Translations under genes and position numbers: made by a program | Notes under the pieces: generated by a model | What the model was told of the DNA's origin: nothing | What the model saw: the letters and a program-made list of their open reading frames with translations, nothing else | Databases searched by the model: none | From: Patiria miniata | Lineage: Eukaryota; Echinodermata; Asteroidea; Valvatida; Asterinidae | DNA: 64,000 nt | Assembly (NCBI RefSeq): GCF_015706575.1 | Contig: NW_024037048.1 | Location: 18,803,512-18,867,511 of the forward strand | Direction of reading: 5' to 3' | Shown: positions 53,809 to 64,000 of the stretch, one piece after another | How the letters are laid out: each line of letters opens with the position of its first letter | Position numbering within the stretch: the stretch's first letter is position 1

Positions 53809-55551
53809 CTAATGAAAAAAAAATACATTACCCAAAGACAATGAGAAGAATTCAATAAGCATAAATAATCTCAAGCAATATTTACTAATACTAAATGTGT
53901 TAAAACTTTTTTCGCTATGGCAGGAGAGATTCATACCCTGGACTCCGTTGCGTGTACACAACAGAGTCCAACCTGGGCTAGGACTAGGGCTAAGTTACAC
54001 TTACAGCAGACAGGGCTCTGGAGTGCTCTGAAACGTGCAAAACAAAACGGGCAAAGAAAATGTCCTCAGTATTTCACCAACCAAGTTTGGAGACTCAATT
54101 CAATTTTCAAAGGACATTTTTCTTCAATGTTTTGCACATGAGAGGGAAGTCAAGTGATTTCAAAATGGGACTAAATACTAGACTGGTACATGTCCAACCA
54201 TCATGACCATATGGTCCAACTATTTGAAAAGACTGACCTCTTCATTCAGTGTCAATAGTCTGGTGGCTTGACTACCGAGAAATGTGTAGTAAATTGAGAC
54301 TAGTTCCCGCTTCATGCCACACGTTTCTTAAATTCTTTTGGCATGGTTGATTGATGCAGTACTGAAGCTGTGTTGGACTGGTTGTTTCAGGTGCCAGTCT
54401 ATTTTCTTGCTTTACATGTTTTCAATACCATAAGTTTTGGGACTAGTCTCATACACAGTATTGAGAGTCCCAAATTTTCGGACTACACTTACAGTAGTCC
54501 GAGTAACTTGGACCATGCTTGGACCCAACTTATCGTCTTTTTAACATTCAGATTTCACCCTCAAAATGGCCTCCCAATTACTAGATATGCCACCTGAGGT
54601 ACAAATAGACATCGATGATTAAGATGGTTGTACTGAAGTTTACTTACGATCCGGAAGAAAAGTGAAATTTCCCGTTCAATCCTGAGAGCTCCCCTTGCGA
54701 TCATGAACACGTTAAATTTCCGACTCGTGTTAATGTTTGAATGACGTGATGTAGTCTTCATGCCCAGCGTACATTCAATGGTCCCCATATCCCGAGTGCG
54801 ATTCCGTTACCGAGCGCGAAGCATCGATTATGATAATGAGTAGACTGGATCTCGCTTGTGAACACAAGTGGATTTCAAATGGTATAAGACAATCGGGAAC
54901 TAGCTTGAACTGGTTTCCGCCCATAAAAGCTGTCCTAGTTCCCGACTCTCTATTAGGCCAAAAAAAAAGAATATGACTCTGCCGTTTTCTTCATATATCA
55001 TCTCAATGAAGGACAGTCATTGCAAAAATTATGCTAAGACATGAATCTAGGACTAAGAAACATTCCCAATTTCAATGTTAGGAAATACTTCAATTTTCTT
55101 GACTCACCATAGACTTTGTACTGCTGAAGTGGCGTCAGGTTGCAACATTCTTTCCATGTCAGCTGCCCATTGGAGATCAACCTGCTATCTGTACTGCCAT
55201 CAATTGCATCATATGCTGCATTCCTCTGACTCTGTGTCTTGCATCACTGGCTGCTCATGGCATGCACGTCATCAATCTCTATGAAAACCGTAGGATAACA
55301 GAAAGGCACTTTTATCTGTATCTGTATGGTTACGTTGCAGAAGCCTTTTCAGGCATTATCGCAACGGAGTATAGGTAGGCTTCTCAAGGCGCTGGCAGTT
55401 ATGTCTATTATTAGATGAATGAAGTACATGAGAAATATGAGACCCATTATGTAGCACCTTTTATTGGTTTAATATAAGTTGCTGCGGCCACTGCCAGGAC
55501 ACCGAGGCGAACCCCTTCTCTTACTTAGCGAACAAGTCTTTAACGTGCATT

Positions 55552-55734
55552 ATACAACACACGGGACCTACAGCTTTACGTCCCATCCAAAGAACGAAGC
55601 AAGAATGGTCAAGTGCCTTGCTTAAGCACAAGTGTCCGCCGGCGGGCTCGAACCCACGTGACATTGTTGCCTCTGAAACACCAGAACATGAGTCCGGTGC
55701 TCTTAACCGCTAGGCCATGACACTCCATTTATAA
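55552..55734 (-). repeat. tRNA-derived SINE, duplicate of 19,573-19,746
   Basis: Same pseudo-tRNA head and body, inherited by duplication. Here it directly follows 'gtgcatt', showing that the 624-bp element of copy 1 is absent. Confidence 0.75.
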
Positions 55735-55917
55735 CGGCTAAAAAAAATAAATAAAGCGTGAGTTGGTATTTGCTGGACGTGTACTAAAGGAGCAATTCTT
55801 CCGAAAATTGAGGACTGTCCATGCAAACTCAAACAAGGCCTAGCCTAGCCCTAGGCCTAACTTAACTGACGGTTTTTTTTGCCAGCCATGCCAGCATAAT
55901 TTATTACGTTTTTACTA

Positions 55918-57501
55918 GTCAGAATCAAGGGCGGATCCAGGGGGGGGCCAAAGGGGGCCATGGCCCCCCCCCAAAAACGAAATCAATTTTTTTTTTTTAT
56001 GTGACATCGCAATAAAGGCAGGCAATGAGTACACCACCATCTTTTCCTCAAAAAAAAACATTGGTTAAAGTGGTCAGAAATTGCCTCAGATCGCACCACA
56101 GAGCATCTAGAATCCCAAAATTTTTCGGGGCCCTTAAGCGGGCCCCGAACCCCACGCCGTAATTTTTTTGACCCACTTTTTGACATCGCAATAAAGGCAG
56201 GCAATGAGTACACCACCATCTTTTCCTCAAAAAAAAAACCTTGGTTAAAGTGGTCAGAAATTGCCTCAGATCGCACCACAGAGCATCTAGAATCCAAAAA
56301 TTTTTCGGGGCCCTTAAGCGGGCCCCGAACCCCACGCCGTAATTTTTTTGACCCACTTTTTGACATCGCAATAAAGGCAGGCAATGAGTACACCACCATC
56401 TTTTCCTCAAAAAAAAACCTTGGTTAAAGTGGTCAGAAATTGCCTCAGATCGCACCACAGAGCATCTAGAATCCAAAAATTTTTCGGGGCCCTTAAGCGG
56501 GCCCCGAACCCCACGCCGTTATTTTTTTGACCCACTTTTTGACATCGCAATAAAGGCAGGCAATGAGTACACCACCATCTTTTCCTCAAAAAAAAAACCT
56601 TGGTTAAAGTGGTCAGAAATTGCCTCAGATCGCACCACAGAGCATCTAGAATCCAAAAAATTTTCGGGGCCCTTAAGCGGGCCCCGAACCCCACGCCGTA
56701 ATTTTTTTGACCCACTTTTTGACATCGCAATAAAGGCAGGCAATGAGTACACCACCATCTTTTCCTCAAAAAAAAAACCTTGGTTAAAGTGGTCAGAAAT
56801 TGCCTCAGATCGCACCACAGAGCATCTAGAATCCAAAAATTTTTCGGGGCCCTTAAGCGGGCCCCGAACCCACGCCGTTATTTTTTTGACCCACTTTTTG
56901 ACATCGCAATAAAGGCAGGCAATGAGTACACCACCATCTTTTCCTCAAAAAAAAAACCTTGGTTAAAGTGGTCAGAAATTGCCTCAGATCGCACCACAGA
57001 GCATCTAGAATCCAAAAAATTTTCGGGGCCCTTAAGCGGGCCCCGAACCCCACGCCGTAATTTTTTTGACCCACTTTTTGACATCGCAATAAAGGCAGGC
57101 AATGAGTACACCACCATCTTTTCCTCAAAAAAAAAACCTTGGTTAAAGTGGTCAGAAATTGCCTCAGATCGCACCACAGAGCATCTAGAATCCAAAAATT
57201 TTTCGGGGCCCTTAAGCGGGCCCCGAACCCCACGCCGTTATTTTTTGACCCACTTTTTGACATCGCAATAAAGGCAGGCAATGAGTACACCACCATCTTT
57301 TCCTCAAAAAAAAACCTTGGTTAAAGTGGTCAGAAATTGCCTCAGATCGCACCACAGAGCATCTAGAATCCCAAATTTTTTCGGGGCCCTTAAGCGGGCC
57401 CCGAACCCCACGCCGTAATTTTTTGACCCACTTTTTGGGGGGACCAAAATTTTTTGGCCCCCCCCCCAAAATTGTGTTCTGGATCCGCCCTTGGTCAGAA
57501 T
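55918..57501. mobile_element. CAAGGGCGGATCCAG MITE with eight internal tandem units
   Basis: Element 55,926-57,493 (1,568 bp), ends CAAGGGCGGATCCAG and CTGGATCCGCCCTTG, 8-bp target duplication GTCAGAAT (55,918-55,925 and 57,494-57,501). Duplication copy 1 has the empty site (single GTCAGAAT, 19,931-19,938). The interior of about 180 bp ('tgacatcgcaataaaggc...cgccgtaatttttttgaccc') repeats eight times almost identically, starting near 56,002, 56,181, 56,361, 56,540, 56,720, 56,899, 57,079 and 57,258. Long frames on both strands here arise because the unit length is close to a multiple of three; they are not genes. Confidence 0.93.
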
Positions 57502-58479
57502 GGGACAAAACTATACGTTCATGTTACGAGTGTCTTACTACGCTGATCTTGAATAACTGCTCCACAAGAATCCTGTATTTTATTCTGAAATTTACCTTTC
57601 CCCAAAACGAGCTGTGGATCACGTTGCAATTTCCCCATGTGCTGATATCTGGCGCCAGCTGTCAACTGATAAAAGAACTGCGCCCTCTATTGATTCGATA
57701 AATAGCGCCCTCTATTGATAAGATGAGTGGCGCCCTCTATTGACCTTTCCCGTTTGGGGCAGACAAGTGGGGCGAGTTGGTAAGGGGGCGAGTTGGTAAC
57801 TGTATGGTCAGTAGAGGGCGCTGTTTTGTTTTTCAATAGAGTGCGCTATTTATTGGATCACAAATTAGCCGTTTATGTATATCAATAGAGGGAGCTCTTC
57901 AAATTTTCAACAGAGGGCGCTATATCGGACAAGTAGAATGGCATAACCGGAATTAAGTGATCAGTTTATAGTTGCTTGCCCGTGCAATTTTTTTAGTTTT
58001 GACAATAAAATATACATTTTGTTTTCAAATTTCTATTTTTCTAGCAATATGAAAGCTTTGCAGTTTGTAATGATGGAGACATCTATCGAAACGATCTGCC
58101 CACGTTTAATTAGAGAATTTTGATGTTACCAAAATTTTGAACTATTTAAGAGCCCAATAAATCCCTCTTTACATCTAAAATAAAGCTTATAATTTTTTTC
58201 TCTGACGGCGTGAAACGTCCGAGAGCGAAAAAGAAAATCAAGTGGTTACATTGTTTAAACTAGTAAAACATAAACAATGCGGGTAGAGCTACTTTAAAAG
58301 CCTGAACTTTTCACTGAAAAGAAACAATGTAGTGTGCATGTGACTGTCGCAAAATTACACCTTTTTTTTTTAAGGTAATTACAATGTTAACAATATTTGG
58401 ATTGATATGATGAAAGGTGATTTCAAGTGTAATGCTATAGTCTCATAAACAACTGAACCATATCCTTCATTGGCAATCA

Positions 58480-59720
58480 TAGATGTACTGTGCTGGACAA
58501 GCTATTTCAAAAATTAAGTGATGCATCGAATTGACTTGTGGCCAGATAATTGGTCATGAAAAATAGACAAACAAGACAGAAGATTGAGACAAAACATTGT
58601 TTTGCTCTCCCTCAACATTGTCTTGTGTCGCAACACGGAGAAAAACTTGGCGATGGGTTGCAGACGCAGTCCAAACAGAACAATTGCCTCACTTTTGCAC
58701 ATAAATGATAGTCAAGCTGGACGTACACTCTATCTCAGAAATTAAGTGAGGCATCGAATTGAATTTTAGCTAGATGACTGGTCATGACAAATAAACAAAC
58801 AAGACAAGATTGAGACAAAATATTGTTTTTCTCACCATCAGCAGTGCCCTCCGTCAACACGGAGAAAAACTTGGCTATATGCTGCAGTCACAGTCCAAAC
58901 AGAACATTTGCCTCACTTTTGCACAGAAACGATAGTCCAGCTGGACACACTATCACAAAACTTACATGACGCATTGAATTGAATTGTTGCCAGATGACTG
59001 GTTTTGAAAAATAGACAAACAAGACAGAAGATTGAGACAAAATATTGTTATGCTCTCCCTCAACATTGTCTTGTGTCGCAACACGGAGAAAAACTTGGCT
59101 ATAGGCTGCATTCACAGTCCAAACAGAACATTCGCCTCACTTTTGCACAGAAATGATAGTCAAGCTGGACACGCTATCTCAAAAATTAAGTGATGCATCG
59201 CATTGTATTGTGGCCAGATGATTGGTCATGACAAATAGACAAACAAGTTAAGAGATTGAGACAAAATATTGTTTTGCTTTCCCTCAACAGTGTCTTGCAT
59301 CGCAACACGGAGAAAAACTTGGTGATCGGCTGCAGTTGCAGTCCAAACATAACATTTGCCTCACTTTTGCACAGAAACGATAGTCCAGCTGGACACGCTA
59401 TCTCAAAAAATTAAGTGATGCATCGAATTGAATTGTGGCCAAATGGCTGGTTATGACAAATAGACAAACAAGACAGAAGATTGAGACAAAATATTGTTTT
59501 TCTCCCCATCAGCAGTGTCTTGCGTCAACACGGAGTAAAACTTGGCTATAGGCTGCAGTCACAGTCCAAACAGAACATTTGCCTCACTCTTGCACAGAAA
59601 CGATAGTTCATGTAGACACGCTATCTCAAAAAATTAAGAGACGCATTGAATTGAATCCTGGCTAGATGATTGGTCATGAAAAAAAGACAAACAAGGTAGA
59701 AAATTGAGAATAAAAAATAT
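58480..59720. repeat. 223-bp satellite array, copy 2, about six units
   Basis: Same unit as 23,945-25,860; 'aattaagtgatgcatcgaat' and variants at about 58,513, 58,741, 58,960, 59,185, 59,413 and 59,634. Three units fewer than copy 1; flanks align on both sides. Confidence 0.92.
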
Positions 59721-60149
59721 CGTTTTCTCTGCCTCAACAGTGTAAACACAGTTATTGTATTAACTCAAGATAAACACATTGCATTGAAATGAAATTTCCT
59801 CTAATATTTTGCCATGATACTTGACAAAAGCATCTTGAAAATTGACAGGAACCGCCAACGAATGAATGTAAAACAATTGAAGGAATTAGCATTGTGAGGA
59901 CACTCCGTGTTATTGTTATCGTCATGCATCAATTACATCTTCTGATTGGTCATCATCGAGAACACCACACTTTTTCATTTATAGAGGAGTAGTTAAAAAA
60001 ATAATATCTCCCGAAAATGTAGTGTGTTCAGCGCAAACAAATAAATTACTGGCGATTTTAAGTGAACTTATTTGATGACAAAAAAACAACACGCTCGGTT
60101 TCCGGAAGATAACTCAAGAAATACATGTTGCAGGGAATTGACATTTCTT

Positions 60150-62100
60150 AAATTTATTAAATGTTACCGATTACAAAAATCTGTGAAAAATGAAGAGGAA
60201 TTGAATAGTAATAAGAAGAATATAGCCAAAAAAAATGCGCTGTGTTAAAACGGAGAAAAAACTGCCTCATTAGGCCAAAAAAAAAGTCTCCGGTTTCTGG
60301 TATGCACGCGCGTCGGCGTAACCATGCGCGTCGGCAAAATGAAAAAAAAAATTTTCAATGAAAGATGATGTCTCAAAACCGCCAAACTCACTGGTTTGAC
60401 TGGAATCCTGCTGCTGCACAATTTTAACGTGTTTTTAGATTGGGTTATGGTCGAGAATAAGCTTTATGTGGCCTCTCTGGACTCCCCTATATTTGCACTA
60501 AGTTTAGTCGGGCACCATTTGCAGTCGTCAGCACACATTTGAAGCAAAAAAATCAGGTAAAAAAAAAAAAAAAAAAGCCGCGTCGCCGCACCACTTTTTG
60601 GGCAAGCTCCATACCAGAAACCGGAGATTTTTGTTTGGCCTTAAGTCAGCTTAAATTTTTTTTTAAAAGAGGGCGCGCTTCACAAATAGAGGTCACCACC
60701 GTAAATATTTTTTGTCAACACGAGACACCTAACTGATTGAAGTCAACGTTTGTGACACAAAAACAACACACTCGGTTTCCAAACAATAACTCAAGAAATA
60801 CCCAAAGACGTTGAATATGGAGAGCAATTATTAATCCATGAAAAAATATAACCAAAAGAATGTGAGTTAAGCACGAAAAATAGAAGACGAATTCAAGTCA
60901 ATGTTCATGGAACAAAAACAAAACCTACTCGTTGTGGAGACGATTACTCAAGAAATGTTTGATGCCTTGCATTGAAATATTCCATAGTGATTTAACGTGA
61001 TATATCAATCAAGCCTCTCGAATTTGGATATGAATCGTTCCCCAATAATAATAGCAAAGACAATGTGGCGTGTAAACGCGAAAAATACAAGGCGAATGTG
61101 AGTCAACCTTCATGGAATCAAAACAATCCCCTGTTTGTGGAGACAATAACTCAAAACAAAACATTGATGTATTGGAGTGAAATTATATCTCCTGATTGGT
61201 CGTCATGTGTAACACAACTGGTTTGAATTTGGAAAGAAATCACTAAAAAATGGAATTAAAATACCCTGGAAATGTAGAGAGTTATTAAAGCACACAAATT
61301 TAATGGCGATTTTGAGTCAACTTTTATGACACAAAAACAACACACTCGGTTTCCAGAAGATAACTCAAGAAACATTTGTTGCGTGGAATTGAAATTTCGT
61401 AAGTCGATTAAATGTGACAGATAACAAACAACCGATGAATTTGGAGAGGAATCGTCAAACAATAAAAGTAATAATATCAAAATAATGTACTGTGTTAACA
61501 CGGAGAAAAACATACCTTATTAAAGTAAACTTTCATTTTATTTCAAAAGAGGGCGTGCCACACAAATAGTGGCCACCACAGTAAAGAATTTACCGAAGTC
61601 AACTTTCATGACACACAAAAATATCGCACTCAGTTTCCAAACGATAACTCAAGAAATACCTGTTGCGTTGAATTGAAAATTCGTACATTAAATTAATTTG
61701 AAAGATAACAAAAATATGTAGAATATAAAGAGGCATTGCTAGCCAATAAAAATAATATAACAAAACAATTTAGTGTGTTAAGCACGAAAAATACAAGACG
61801 AATTTAAGTCAATGTTCATAAATCATAAACAATACCTTGTTTGTGAAGACAATAACTCAAGAAACATTTAAATTGTATCTCTTGATAGGTCGAGATAGAT
61901 AACACAACCCTTTCGAATGTGAAGAGGAATCATCAAACATTAACATTAATATACCCATTAGAAAATGTAGTGTTTAACGCCAAAAATAACTGGACATTTT
62001 GAGTCAACTTTCACGAGGCAAAAAACATCACACTCGGTTTCCACAAGATAACTGAAGAAATATCTGTTGCATTCAATCAGAATGTATTCCGGGATCCCTT
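60150..62100. repeat. Degenerate long-period array related to the 223-bp satellite
   Basis: 'cggtttcc(g/a)(g/a)a(a/c)gataactc' followed by 'aagaaata' recurs at about 60,090, 60,773, 61,348, 61,633 and 62,033, with 'tgtgttaacacggagaaaaa', 'gattggtc' and 'gagggcgcgc(t/c)' words between. The order and words match the satellite and the flanks at 26-27.7 kb, so this is an older layer of the same family. Confidence 0.7.
60270..60643. mobile_element. PIF/Harbinger-like MITE (GGCC ends, TTA target)
   Basis: Element 60,273-60,640 (368 bp): left end GGCCAAAAAAAAAGTCTCCG, right end the complement of GGCCAAACAAAAATCTCCGG, both continuing as 'gtttctggtat'. TTA lies on both sides (60,270-60,272 and 60,641-60,643). 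A sister array unit at 61,520 has a single TTA and no insertion. TTA target and GGCC start fit PIF/Harbinger. Confidence 0.8.
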
Positions 62101-62689
62101 TGCAAGCTTTCCAGCTAATTTGAAGCAATACTGATGTTTTTTTTTTCCTCAATAAAAAAACAAGGGGTTAGCCTCATGTTTTTTTTCAATTTTGCCAAAA
62201 AAAACCTTTTCTACAAAATAATTAATGCAAACATTCCGTGGAAAGTAGGAGAAGCTTCGATCAACATTTATAGACCCGGTTTTTTGAAGATTCAGCCGTT
62301 GGGGAATAATATAAACGAAGAGGACTACCTTTTATTTGTCTCAATATTTAGTTTGCTTCTCCTATTTGTCATGATTAATCTCCTGGCTAAAATTAAATTC
62401 AATGTGGTTGTTTCATGATTTAGCGTGCCCACGAGGACTGTGTTGTTTTCGTGCAATAAATAGGCGCATACTTCAATATATTTTTCTGTGACGATTTGCC
62501 AGTGTTGACAAAAAATATATATATTTACGGAGAGAACTACATTTATTTTATAGAACATTTGCCTATTTATACTTGGATGCAATTGAGGTATGGCCAACAC
62601 ATACTCTTGGTTCTCTGCTGCAGCCAAAAGCAGCTATTTATTGGACTAAAACTTCTCGGGTTCAATTTCAAAGTATAAGGGTTTATCAG

Positions 62690-62825
62690 ACACAAACGAT
62701 GGACCTTCACTGTGGTCCCTTTAATTGTTAGCGGGCTCAACTGACCCAAACCTTAATTGGACCTTAACCTTGGTCCTGTCTTAGCGGGCTCACCTGACCC
62801 AAATCATGGACCGTACTTTGGTCAA
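62690..62825. repeat. Short tandem repeat, about 2.5 copies of 55-60 bp
   Basis: 'tagcgggctca(a/c)ctgacccaaa' plus 'tggacc(t/g)...cttggtcc' occurs twice to three times. Surrounding 62.1-63.1 kb has no gene I can support. Confidence 0.55.
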
Positions 62826-64000
62826 AATTTATGATCATCATGTCCCAATATTTCAATGCCAACGACAATTTAAACTATTGAATGTTTTCCTTCTGAATTT
62901 CACATTTTAAAAATGTTTAAATTCCATGTGATATTAACACAGATGTGCTGTTCCATTGTCGTACGGCTGGATCGAACAATATAATCTCTCGGGGAACAGC
63001 AGGAGAGATTGCAAGTCTGTGCAATTCATAACAGTGCCCTCAATAGTCAGTTGACGTCCAGCCCAACCCCTCCACCCCAGTTTTTCAAACTTTCCAAGTT
63101 GGTGGTTCCGCAAATATTAACAAAAGATTGCCTCTGCTGGTCAAGAGGCCTAACTGTAGCCTTTCCACAAGGTCACCCTGACTAGCGCTGGTAGTTAACC
63201 GAGTGCCGAAACAGCGAGGCGCTTAGAACGGAGACTACACACGTCGAGTGAGCTACAAGCGAGGTTTTCCAAATCCTAGCTTCATTCCAATACCGGATCC
63301 AGCTGTATTGCAAACCCCATGCCCGAAACCGGTTTACGGAATGAAGCCGGAGTTTGGGAAACCCCGGTATGTCTCATGACCTCGGTGACTTTCGGTCGTT
63401 TTGTAAACATAGGCTTCGTGCCCGGCTTCGGAACAAGGCCATGTAAGGCCCCTAATCAGACAAGTGGCTTTGTCATTTACTTGTATGGTATGGCCCCACT
63501 GGTATGGGGGAGGGGAGAGGGAAGGGGGGGGGGGGGGACTGTGATCGTTCAACTATCCCACCCCACCCCCATCGTCGCTACGTCATTGCTTCAGAGATTA
63601 TTATAAATCGAGGTGGTTCGCAATACAGAATGGCAAACTCTGGTGTGATTTGTCCGGATATCACCAGGGCTAGTTCAGGGTGAATCGTGCGCTTTATGCG
63701 GAGGCCACAAACTAGCAAATGTAGGAAATCTGGTCGTTCCATACAAGCCTTTCTCGTTTAAATCACTTAACATGCTTTATTGGAACTGTGTCATTACTTG
63801 AGGTAGTGAACGTTTGCTTTTTAGGTCCATCATCACCGGTCATACATTCTAACATTTCTGGAAATGATTATTCGAACTGGGAGATATTCAAGTGTAAAAA
63901 CCTTTTCCACATTTAGAAGGCCACGATTATACACGGGCCGTATATGATACGTAAAGTTCATGGAAGTTTATTTAACTGTATTTTATTTCCTCAAAGTCCC

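Larger units (their letters stand above)
48913..64000 (+). repeat. Large segmental duplication, copy 2 (runs off the window)
   Basis: Direct-orientation duplicate of 7,147-28,645. It lacks the solo LTR, the 624-bp palindromic insertion, the A-B array and the hAT MITE of copy 1, and carries instead the eightfold MITE at 55,926-57,493 and a longer degenerate array at 60.1-63.1 kb. Confidence 0.93.

Noticed and set aside
55983-57508. Overlapping frames of 90-163 codons on both strands
   Set aside because: Produced by eight tandem MITE units of about 180 bp; the translations repeat with the DNA.

Overview
The window is animal genomic DNA: spliced genes with GT-AG introns, very little coding sequence, many short palindromic transposons and several minisatellites. 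The dense terminal-inverted-repeat (TIR) elements, 'agagggcgc' motifs, tRNA-derived SINEs, a collagen/C1q lectin gene and an invertebrate-type endophilin suggest a marine invertebrate deuterostome. An echinoderm is my first guess; a cephalochordate or hemichordate is not excluded. This rests on general appearance, not on a diagnostic sequence.

Layout. (1) 1-17.2 kb, minus strand: the 3' two thirds of an endophilin-A gene (N-BAR plus SH3). The single-copy 3' exons lie at 3.1-4.85 kb and the BAR-domain exons at 7.75-17.2 kb. I label the BAR exons D, C, B and A in transcript order; the C-B pair is present three times, and two of the three B exons are frameshifted. (2) 17.2-28.65 kb: gene-free DNA with a tRNA-derived SINE, a 3-kb A-B-B-A-B-B-A array inside a TA-flanked element, a 223-bp satellite and a hAT-like MITE. 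(3) 28.95-42.5 kb, plus strand: one secreted collagen/C1q-domain gene. Its ORF lies in one exon and is preceded by several small non-coding 5' exons spread over about 12 kb of introns full of minisatellites and MITEs. (4) 44.8-48.5 kb, minus strand: fragments of the C-terminal domain of an SLC12 (NKCC/NCC) cotransporter, tandemly duplicated and carrying shared stops, so probably a relic. (5) 48.9-64 kb: a second, same-orientation copy of the 7.15-28.65 kb region, including a second D-C-B-A endophilin cassette that has neither N-terminal nor SH3 exons in the window.

The most interesting structure is twofold. First, BAR-encoding exons are duplicated at two scales, a C-B module inside each cassette and the whole cassette again. 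Reading phases forbid including two cassettes or two B exons in one message, so either choice is mutually exclusive or the extra copies are decaying. Second, three separate TIR elements each carry an internally amplified tandem array, and each has a paralogous empty site inside this same window. These look like transposons that seed satellites. The 41.8-kb-offset duplication gives a natural filled/empty comparison for at least six insertions. Retained alternative haplotypes in the assembly must be excluded before the duplication is read as biology.
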